From Paraburkholderia sp. C35 (GTDB taxonomy: Bacteria > Pseudomonadota > Gammaproteobacteria > Burkholderiales > Burkholderiaceae): 64,000 bases of DNA. Positions 57,522 through 64,000 of this stretch are shown here, piece by piece; the first letter of the stretch is position 1, and the number at the start of each line of letters is the position of its first letter. Location of the stretch: contig NZ_QBUY01000009.1 in assembly GCF_003121405.1 (NCBI RefSeq), positions 1 through 64,000 of the forward strand, given 5' to 3'. The notes under the pieces are model-generated. The model was not told the origin of the DNA and did no database searches. It saw nothing but the letters and a program-made list of their open reading frames with translations. Both the position numbers and the translations under genes were made by a program.

Positions 57522-57803
57522 GCTGCTGTTTAAAACCGGCTACTTGTGAGCCGGACGAGCCTCTCGGCTCGTGCAGAGTCCAACTTGACTGGCGCAGCCA
57601 AGCGGCCCGTTTCCATGACGTACGAGGGACCGTTCAGTGCTGGGAACTCGTCCGGCATGAATCGTTCCGCCCGTCAGCCTCAACCGATGTAGGCGACATG
57701 CCGGACACTTTAGCTGCGTCGCCGAAGAGCCCCGACGCCGCGGGTTCGCGTGAATCGGGGATTGTTCTGCGGCGCATTGGTTGCCGATATACCGCCGTAG
57801 CCG

Positions 57804-57832
57804 TTGACACAAGAAAGATGACCAGTTATCTT
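57804..57832 (+). promoter_or_regulatory. TetR gene promoter with overlapping operator
   Basis: TTGACA at 57804-57809, a 17-base spacer and TATCTT at 57827-57832. The imperfect palindrome ATGACCAGTTAT (57818-57829) overlaps the -10. It matches the perfect palindrome upstream of the hydrolase gene at 10 of 12 bases, so the TetR protein probably represses its own gene here. Confidence 0.65.
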
Positions 57833-57866
57833 GTTATCATTCTTTCAACGATGCTTGTCCTATCCG

Positions 57867-58457
57867 ATGCCGAGACCCCCGAATCCAGAAGTTCGTTCGC
57901 GCCTGCTTTCCTTAGGCCGAGACGTGGTCCTTGACCTTGGCTTCAATGGATCTGGTGTGCAGGACATCACTGATGCTGCCGGGGTTCCGAAGGGGTCGTT
58001 TTATAACTACTTTGACAGCAAGGAAGCGTTCGCCGGGGAAATCCTGGAGGAATACTGGCAGTCGATCGAAGACAGGCATGGCCCCATTCTGTATGACGCG
58101 CGCGTGAAGCCGTTGAAGCGCATCGTTACCTTCTTCCATGCTATTTCCACCGATCATGCGCAGCATAATTTTGCGCTCGGATGCCTAATCGGCAACCTGT
58201 CGCTTGAACTTTCCAATAACAGCGCAGAGACCCGTCGGAAATTGTCGGGATTGTTGGCACGGTGGGAGAGCGCACTGGCTGAAACACTCCGTGAGGCGCA
58301 GGAGCGTCGAGAGTTGTCGGAAAAATCTGACCCAGGTGTACTTGCAACCATTATCGTTGAAGCGTACGAAGGGGCGGTCATGCGCGCGAAGGTTGAGCAA
58401 AATGGCGCAGCGCTTGAACGTTTCGAAAGAGCTGTCTTGCCGAGGCTTCTGACCTAA
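57867..58457 (+). CDS. TetR-family transcriptional regulator
   Basis: 196 residues. The HTH is at about residues 20-50 (GVQDITDAAGVPKGSFYNYF), a classic TetR pattern, followed by the AcrR/NemR-like ligand domain (ALGCLIGNLSLEL). The ATG follows a promoter with 28-odd bases of leader; the ribosome site is weak. It lies upstream of the cysteine hydrolase and cyanase genes and probably represses them through the matching palindromes. Confidence 0.9.
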   Translation: MPRPPNPEVRSRLLSLGRDVVLDLGFNGSGVQDITDAAGVPKGSFYNYFDSKEAFAGEILEEYWQSIEDRHGPILYDARVKPLKRIVTFFHAISTDHAQHNFALGCLIGNLSLELSNNSAETRRKLSGLLARWESALAETLREAQERRELSEKSDPGVLATIIVEAYEGAVMRAKVEQNGAALERFERAVLPRLLT

Positions 58458-58478
58458 TTTTTTTCATGTTTTAATAAA

Positions 58479-58490
58479 ATGACCGGTCAT
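58479..58490. promoter_or_regulatory. Perfect palindromic operator upstream of the cysteine hydrolase
   Basis: ATGACCGGTCAT, a perfect 12-base palindrome 68 bases before the hydrolase start. A related site overlaps the promoter of the TetR gene. The pair suggests autoregulation plus control of the hydrolase and cyanase genes. Confidence 0.65.
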
Positions 58491-58558
58491 GTATTAAATC
58501 CATCCTCTCATTCTTCGAGGGGCATTTCCATGTAGTCAATTTTGAAATTGAGGACGCT

Positions 58559-59287
58559 ATGAGTACCGACAACGTTTCTCCGGCGAACAGCAGTGCCGGC
58601 TATGCTGATCCCGCGAATCCGGCACTTCCCACAACGGGATTCAAACTCGACCGAACGAAGGCAGCGCTGGTCGTCATCGACCCGCAAAATGATTTTCTGA
58701 GCCCCAAAGGCGTCGCCTGGCCGCTAGTCGGCGAATGTGTCACCGAGAACAACACCATCGCGAACATCGGGGAGCTGTTCAAGGTCGCGAAGGAACTGTC
58801 GCTCACTGTCGCAGTGTCGCCGCACTACTACTATCCGGCTGACCATCATTGGCAGTTCGGTGGACCGTTGGAGAAGGCGATGCATAGCATCAACATGTTT
58901 GACCGCAGGGGGCCGACCAGTCTGGAGGGATTCGAAGGTTCTGGGGCTGACTTTCTTGAAGAGTACAAAGGCTACATCCTCGATGGCAAGACCATCATTG
59001 CTTCGCCACACAAAGTCTACGGACCTGAAACGAACGACCTGATTCTGCAGTTGCGTAAGCGTGGTGTATCACAGGTCATTCTTGCCGGGATGGCGGCAAA
59101 TCTGTGCATCGAGTCGCACCTGCGCGAGCTCATCGAGCAAGGCTTTGAAGTACTCGTCGTCCGCGACGCGACTGCAGGTCCGCGCGTCCCTGAAGGCGAC
59201 GGTTACCTCGCTGCGCTTATCAACTATCGATTCCTAGCCCACGCGCTACGTACAACCCGGGAGACCATCGGCGATTTGAAGGCGTAA
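58559..59287 (+). CDS. Isochorismatase-fold cysteine hydrolase
   Basis: 242 residues. Catalytic triad: D41 (VVIDPQNDF), K152 (SPHKVYG) and C183 (GMAANLCIESHLREL). The fold covers isochorismatase, nicotinamidase, N-carbamoylsarcosine amidase and biuret hydrolase. The neighbouring cyanase and TetR gene suggest an amide or urea-like nitrogen compound, but the substrate is not readable. GAGGA lies about 6 bases before the ATG. Confidence 0.88.
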   Translation: MSTDNVSPANSSAGYADPANPALPTTGFKLDRTKAALVVIDPQNDFLSPKGVAWPLVGECVTENNTIANIGELFKVAKELSLTVAVSPHYYYPADHHWQFGGPLEKAMHSINMFDRRGPTSLEGFEGSGADFLEEYKGYILDGKTIIASPHKVYGPETNDLILQLRKRGVSQVILAGMAANLCIESHLRELIEQGFEVLVVRDATAGPRVPEGDGYLAALINYRFLAHALRTTRETIGDLKA

Positions 59288-59456
59288 CTGGAGCTTGCTT
59301 CACGAGTTTGCCTAAGTCGAAGGTCTGAGGTGTTCGACGTTTCCCCAGCGTCGAACATTTATATTTTTGATTGATTAACAATGCTCTGGCGCGGCACCGC
59401 CGACCGGACTTTCTCAGGTTTCTGACAGAGTGACTTAACACTTCAAAGGAGTTACC

Positions 59457-59927
59457 ATGTTGCAGTCTCAAGTATCCAACGATGTGCGTGTCTCGTTGAC
59501 CGACCGTATCATTGATGCGAAAGCCCGCAAAGGTTTGTCCTTCGAAGCGCTGGCTGAAGGCACAGGTCTGAGCACTGTGTACGTTACCGCTGCGCTCCTT
59601 GGGCAGCATCCACTACCGTTGGATGCTGCCAGGATTGTCGGTAGCCGATTGGAACTCGATGAAGACGCAGTCGCGACGCTGCAGACAATCCCGGTGCGTG
59701 GAAGTATCCCCGGAAACGTGCCGACGGACCCAACCATTTACCGCTTCTATGAAATGGTCCAGGTTTACGGGTCGACGCTGAAGGCATTGGTGCACGAGCA
59801 ATTTGGTGACGGCATCATCAGCGCCATCAACTTCAAACTTGATGTCGAAAAAGTGGGCGATCCGGAAGGTGGTAGCCGCGCAGTGATCACGCTCGACGGA
59901 AAATTTCTTCCATACAAGCCTTTTTAA
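59457..59927 (+). CDS. cynS: Cyanate hydratase (cyanase)
   Basis: 156 residues, as in E. coli CynS. Catalytic residues fall at the same numbers: R96 and E99 ([11 protein letters not shown]) and S122 (GIISAINFK). The enzyme converts cyanate and bicarbonate to ammonia and CO2 as a decamer. An N-terminal HTH-like domain precedes the catalytic part. AAGGAG lies upstream of the ATG. It is separated from the hydrolase by 169 bases and is probably cotranscribed. No cynR or cynT is beside it. Confidence 0.96.
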   Translation: MLQSQVSNDVRVSLTDRIIDAKARKGLSFEALAEGTGLSTVYVTAALLGQHPLPLDAARIVGSRLELDEDAVATLQTIPVRGSIPGNVPTDPTIYRFYEMVQVYGSTLKALVHEQFGDGIISAINFKLDVEKVGDPEGGSRAVITLDGKFLPYKPF

Positions 59928-60409
59928 CAAAGGGCCGCGCCCATCGTGTATCGGGGTTCAGCTCACGCGATGAAAACGGTAGCGGCGATTGCCATCGTCG
60001 CTATGAGCCGCCCCGATCTATCGCAATAACTTTGCTGAACTCTCTGGCAATTTATCCATCGCTTGTCGATGACGCAATGCTTCCCGAAGCGCATATATGC
60101 AGTACAACCATGCCAAGTCGCACGTCCAGCGTAACCTTTCAGGCGGGGGCATTGTCAAACTACACGAAGAGGCGCCAGTGACGCTCGTCAAAGTGCAGAA
60201 GCGAAGTCATGGCGATACTTGCTTCTAGTACGGTGTTTAGCGCAACGCGGTCGTGATTGAAGACCACGTCGCTCAATGCCTGATACTTGCGCTCGCCGTT
60301 CGTTCGCAGGAAGGTCCACATGCGAATCTACCGCCTGCATTTCAATGTAGCAAAGGAAGCGCAAGAATTTATCCGACAGGAGGCACCGATACGCGCTAGA
60401 GCATAACAA
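59928..60409. other. Intergenic region, no gene supported
   Basis: 482 bases. A 53-codon minus-strand frame (60160-60321) has no ribosome site and no known motif. I see no clear terminator for cynS. Confidence 0.3.
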
Positions 60410-61438
60410 TCATGTATGTGAGCGCGCCTTTGCCAGAATATCAGCGATTTGATCCCATCTACCGTCGATTCTCAGCCGATGATAGAGGCTTCCTGATGCG
60501 CTTGCATCGATATCGTGCGAACCTAGTTCTTTCCATGCGTTACCCGTCCCCATCTTGATGATCATGCCATCCACGACCTGACGAAGGGAGTGTTTGCGAT
60601 GCCGTCCTGGTCGGTCTGAGCGCACCTTACGGGAGACGATTTCCTCAATCGCTTTCCATTCAGAGTCGTCGAGTTCCCACCTGCTATCGACTGGTCGGAT
60701 TCGGTGATCGCTGGTTTGACGACCGCGGAGCGAGCGCTCGCGAGGACCTGCAAAGTCGTATCGCCGGCTGACGTTATTGGCCCAGTCCATCGGAGGTTCC
60801 AACGGTGATATGTCCCATATATTGAGACTGCTAACGTAGAATGTATCGTCAATATGTTTGCCATGTGCCGATATAGTTGCCTCAACGGCAGGAAGTTCAA
60901 TGCCGATTTTTCCCTTGCAAGCCAATTGGTAGATGCTATGCCATGCGCGGTACGCAGATGGATACGCATAAAACCACTCAAGTCGGGTCAAGAACTGTGT
61001 GCTTCTTGTTGTTCTTCGAGAACCAGTTCGCGGAATTCGAATCTCAATTCTGAAGTTTTCGTCATCGAGAATAGGAGCACAAATCCGCTCAAGACTATTT
61101 GATGCATAGAGATAATTTGCGATGGATGTCGGCGCCCCGAGTAACGACCGTTGAAGCTCCCACGCGGGAATAAGTACCCGGGTGTGATCAGCATCCACTG
61201 TATATACTTCATGATTTTCCGTCACATGGGACGTTATGCCGAACGCTGAGGCATATTCCTGGGCTGTAGCTCGACGCCACCCTTGGAAAGAAGTTGTCAG
61301 TGAAATCTTTTCAGAATTTGTTGTCGCAAAGCTGATCTTGTACATTTGATCCGGTGCCAGCATCTCGGTGAGTCCTGTCCGATCAATTCCAACTACCTTC
61401 AATTGTTCGTTGATTCGTTCGAATCTGTCGAGCCACAT
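60410..61438 (-). CDS. Unknown domain fused to an IS5-type transposase N-terminal HTH domain
   Basis: 342 residues. Residues about 254-342 closely resemble the DUF4096 helix-turn-helix at the start of IS5-family transposases: WELDDSEWKAIEEIV, GRHRKHSLRQVVDGM, GTGNAWKELG, and the SLYHRLRIDGRWDQI helix. The DDE catalytic part is absent, and the HTH is at the C-terminus instead of the N-terminus. Residues 1-250 are an unrecognised domain, partly beta-rich (FYVSSLNIWDISPLEPPMDW). It may be a DNA-binding accessory or a domesticated transposon protein. No signal peptide or membrane segment. Confidence 0.7.
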   Translation of the reverse strand: MWLDRFERINEQLKVVGIDRTGLTEMLAPDQMYKISFATTNSEKISLTTSFQGWRRATAQEYASAFGITSHVTENHEVYTVDADHTRVLIPAWELQRSLLGAPTSIANYLYASNSLERICAPILDDENFRIEIRIPRTGSRRTTRSTQFLTRLEWFYAYPSAYRAWHSIYQLACKGKIGIELPAVEATISAHGKHIDDTFYVSSLNIWDISPLEPPMDWANNVSRRYDFAGPRERSLRGRQTSDHRIRPVDSRWELDDSEWKAIEEIVSRKVRSDRPGRHRKHSLRQVVDGMIIKMGTGNAWKELGSHDIDASASGSLYHRLRIDGRWDQIADILAKARSHT

Positions 61439-61527
61439 GAACTGTCTCCGTTGATATCAGGAAACATGTAGCGACTGGTTTTATCCCAAGGTAGCGCTTA
61501 CAACTCGACTAAGATAGATGGAGGCGA

Positions 61528-62427
61528 TCAACGATGGAGTGCGTCTTCCTCAAAAACGCTTTTGGGCGCAACTTTGGGTCGTTTCAGCTCGTGTAGCGTC
61601 GTTCCCTCCGCGTTTTTCCAGTCTAACCAACCATTATGTGTCGTTCCGCAGACCACAGCCGATGCGCCGCTTGGTGAAGTGAACAGCACGTCTTCCTTGA
61701 AGACGAGTGTACCGCCGATTAGCGATATCTTTCCGTGTTGCAGTAGCTCATCACGCAGTCGTGCGAAAGAGTGGTCGCGAAAGCTTCGGCCAATTTCTGC
61801 TTTTCCGACGGAATCCTTGAAAACGACGAATCCTTCGTCCGTGTAGGTACCACGGGCGGATGACCCCGAACGCTTACAGTAGAGAACCTCATTGGGTGAT
61901 TCTGCGAGGGCAGGCTGTGCGATAGGTTCAAATAGCGGGTAACCAAGAGACGTGACAAGCGTGCGCACGGTCTCAAAGATTTCTTGGCAGTCGGCGACGA
62001 GTGGAAGTGGAGTATACGATTTCATCCCTTCGTTGTAGTTCTCGGTCACATAGCGTCCGGCTTTCTTCGCCTCTTGAATGAACAGGTTCTCGAGAAATAA
62101 CACGTGCGTTGACGTCAGACTTTGTGTGCGAGTTGTCAGGACGAGGACGCGTTGCCAGAAGTCTTTCTCGTTGTTGTGCGCCAGAAGCCTCTTTCGCATA
62201 TCACCACTTTGCCCGATGTACACCTGATTTCCGGAGCCATCGTCCCGTTCCCCAATGAGAAGATAAAGGGAAAGCTGTTCGCTTTCACGCATTGCGAGGA
62301 ACTCATCCAAGCGGCTACGAGGAATATCGATGGCTTGAACAATTCGAGTCGTGATTTCGGCAACCCGGATGCCGCGCGGGTCACCGTTGGGCAGGAAGAT
62401 TTGAATTGTTTGAGGGCGGTACGTCAT
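61528..62427 (-). CDS. GIY-YIG nuclease-domain protein with DUF4357
   Basis: 299 residues. The GIY-YIG core begins LSLYLLIG (53-59) and continues VYIGQSGDMRKRL (69-81) with a catalytic Arg and later a Glu in FLENLFIQEA. The C-terminus is the DUF4357 pattern (SPSGASAVVCGTTHNGWLDWKNAEG). Proteins of this architecture are common in restriction-like or defence islands. It lies 89 bases upstream of the preceding DUF4096-fusion gene on the same strand, so the two may be one unit. Confidence 0.85.
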   Translation of the reverse strand: MTYRPQTIQIFLPNGDPRGIRVAEITTRIVQAIDIPRSRLDEFLAMRESEQLSLYLLIGERDDGSGNQVYIGQSGDMRKRLLAHNNEKDFWQRVLVLTTRTQSLTSTHVLFLENLFIQEAKKAGRYVTENYNEGMKSYTPLPLVADCQEIFETVRTLVTSLGYPLFEPIAQPALAESPNEVLYCKRSGSSARGTYTDEGFVVFKDSVGKAEIGRSFRDHSFARLRDELLQHGKISLIGGTLVFKEDVLFTSPSGASAVVCGTTHNGWLDWKNAEGTTLHELKRPKVAPKSVFEEDALHR

Positions 62428-63050
62428 GGGATTTTTCTTGGCTCTGCGGACACAAGGTCTTTGTGTTGGTCATCACAATCTTCGGCACAGGTTGAGGATT
62501 AGGCGACGCAACCATCACTGTCGTTCATCAGCGTGAGATTGATTGCTAGTAGAACATGCAGCACACTTGAGCTGGTCACAGCGTCTAGACCTGTTTTCCG
62601 CTTGTGGGACTATAAATGTCATATCAGTCTGCAAAATATATTGACAATTCACGTATAAAGCAATGTTTAAATTTGATAATCAAGAAAATAGATAAGTATT
62701 TATTTTTGGATGAATCGATTGCTGGGTGTGCGCTTAATTGGCAGGAATCAAATGGTCCGGGTCAAATCGATTGATGTTTAAAAATTGAGTCGTGATCTGC
62801 TTGCGAAGATTGGAATCAAACTGATATGGCGAACGATGCTTTGGTGAAATAGAATAATTGCCGGCTTCGTTGCATCGTCTAGGGAAGCGAGGCGATGCTG
62901 GATTCGACCGTGAGCTTTTGTAGCGCGCAATGGAGGGGACACGAAGTTTTGGGGCGCTGTCAGGAATCGATATTGGGTTTCGGCAGTAGATTGTCTTACG
63001 GGTCGTCGGCATCGACCTCGCTTCGCACACTCGGCATTACTTGATCCTTG
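62428..63050. other. AT-rich intergenic region, no gene supported
   Basis: About 620 bases, AT-rich around 62620-62780. A 98-codon minus-strand frame (62734-63030) is rich in Arg, Ser and Pro and resembles nothing I know. It should hold the promoter of the GIY-YIG gene. Confidence 0.35.
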
Positions 63051-63430
63051 ACGCCCTCCCGGCCCTTAGCGCTATCGGCTGCCATGCCTCGCCGAGCGCG
63101 GGAAGGACGCGATTCCTTCCGAGACGGCGACGTCCCGCTGCGAGGATTTCTTGTGCCGAGTTAATGTCGCAGCGATGATGCACGCCATACTCAAGACCGA
63201 CCCATTCCGCTATTCCAAGTATTTGGAGGCAGTTCGGGCCTGCGTGGCTGTTACAGCAATTACAGGTGTGGTTGGATATGCTTCATCGACCTGATCGGAC
63301 CGCACAGCCGGGGAATCGAATTTGTATTGCAGCTTGGTCCAGAATACGCTCCAGCCTGCATTGAGTTCACACTTCGCCATCCGTGTCTTCGCGAGCTTCG
63401 AGGCATTCGCGTTTCAGGCTGACTCATCGT
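63051..63430 (-). pseudogene. TnpB remnant, 3' end of an IS200/IS605-type gene (copy 1)
   Basis: C-terminal TnpB pieces in two frames: NASKLAKTRMAK, AGWSVFWTKLQYKF and DSPAVRSDQVDEAYPTT, then in another frame TCNCCNSHAGPN and CDINSAQEILAAGRRRL. Order and wording match the end of TnpB, including one of the zinc-ribbon Cys pairs and the final DINxAQNIL. Frameshifts make it non-functional. It lies directly beside copy 2 on the same strand. Confidence 0.85.
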
Positions 63431-64000
63431 TGACGTCCTCCCCGACCTCAGCCTGCGGCTGCCGCGCAAAGCGCGGGAAGGACGGGGATTCCTACTGCCA
63501 GACGGCGACGTCCCGCCGCGAGAATGTTCTGTGCAGAGTTGATGTCACGATGATGATACGCGCCACACTCACTGCATGCCCATTCCCTCATTCGCAAAGC
63601 ACGGACTTCGCCATCCGTGTTCGCGCAAGCGCCGAAGCGTTCACGTTGCCTATGAAGATGGCGCCATACTCCTCCACCAGAGCCGTGGAAAGCTTGTGCA
63701 ACTGGTCTTTCCGGGAATTCTTTATTTTCGCGTGAAGCGCACGCATGCGAGCCTTCTTCCGTGCACGCTGCGCCTGCGCCAGTTTCGCCTCCAGCCTGCG
63801 CTAGTGGCGCGCCGGCTTCACCGTATGTCCGTCGCTCAACGACGCAAAATCCTTCAGTCCGAGATCAATACCAACGGACTTTGTCGCCTCACTTTGGCGC
63901 GGCCCACTGCTGCGGACTCAGCTTCACGCAGATGTTGATATACCAACGGCCGCGAGAGTCCTCACAGATGTTGCCCGCGCCGAGTTCGTAGTCCGCGAGA
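63431..64000 (-). pseudogene. Decayed TnpB gene, runs off the right edge (copy 2)
   Basis: Read from the right edge: YELGAGNICEDSRGRWYINI, KLSPQQWAAPK and a stop; then in another frame SVGIDLGLKDFASLSDGH (the first RuvC Asp) and a stop after KPARH; then RRLEAKLAQAQRARKKARMR, EYGAIFIGNVNASAL and ARTRMAKSVL; then a deletion that skips the segment from AGWS to the first zinc Cys pair, and MREWACSECGAYHHRDINSA, QNILAAG and a stop at 63448. At least three lesions. It belongs to the IS200/IS605 or IS1341-like group, whose TnpB is an RNA-guided nuclease. Confidence 0.87.

Noticed and set aside
60160..60321. 53-codon minus-strand frame after cynS
   Set aside because: No Shine-Dalgarno and no recognisable motif; a stop lies three codons upstream.
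62734..63030. 98-codon minus-strand frame near the right end
   Set aside because: Composition is biased (Arg, Ser, Pro) and there is no ribosome site or known motif.

Overview
The window is high-GC Gram-negative DNA. It carries a Burkholderiaceae-type porin and many LysR-regulated catabolic clusters, and it most resembles a Paraburkholderia, Caballeronia or Burkholderia secondary replicon. That is an inference from gene content and protein style; no rRNA, tRNA or replication gene is present to anchor it. I see no CRISPR array.

Layout. (1) 1-5454: an operon on the minus strand for a sarcosine-oxidase-like FAD enzyme with its own ETF beta and alpha subunits, a HutD-like protein and an ETF:ubiquinone oxidoreductase that runs off the left edge, with a divergent LysR gene. 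The 3' end of that LysR gene runs into a set of insertion-sequence-end-like repeats. (2) 6185-20929: an aromatic catabolic region. It holds a porin, a serine hydrolase, an enolase-superfamily enzyme with altered active-site residues, a LysR regulator, an aromatic-acid MFS transporter, benzoylformate decarboxylase (mdlC), (S)-mandelate dehydrogenase (mdlB), an aldehyde dehydrogenase, a wrecked benE benzoate-transporter gene carrying a nine-copy CTTTG array, and an amidase that may be a mandelamide hydrolase. Together these would take mandelamide or (S)-mandelate to benzoylformate, benzaldehyde and benzoate. (3) 21632-24153: three orphan genes of unknown function in one operon. (4) 24700-29355: an MFS transporter, a ketopantoate-reductase-like enzyme, an isopropylmalate-dehydrogenase-like enzyme and a LysR regulator.

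(5) 29450-43538 is an accessory island: two TraB/GumN-family proteins, a cyclase-like protein coupled to a small protein, a decayed TolC gene, a metallophosphoesterase with an unknown N-terminal half, and a run of WYL regulator, 44-residue membrane peptide, zinc ribbon and two consecutive GTPases. This last run is the best candidate here for an undescribed, possibly defensive, system. (6) 43568-47803: an AraC regulator divergent from a PhzF / ornithine cyclodeaminase-like / dicarboxylate-symporter operon. (7) 48703-57521: a TIR-domain protein, an HU-like protein, a string of exported proteins and lipoproteins including one with an LprI-type domain, a second cyclase-like protein and a small zinc-ribbon protein.

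(8) 57867-59927: a TetR regulator, an isochorismatase-fold cysteine hydrolase and cyanase, with matching palindromic operators in the two promoters. (9) 60410-64000: a protein whose C-terminus is an IS5-type transposase helix-turn-helix domain, a GIY-YIG/DUF4357 protein, and two decayed copies of a TnpB gene, the last running off the right edge.

Start codons were chosen from Shine-Dalgarno spacing and family length where possible. Family assignments come from motif recognition, not from database searches.
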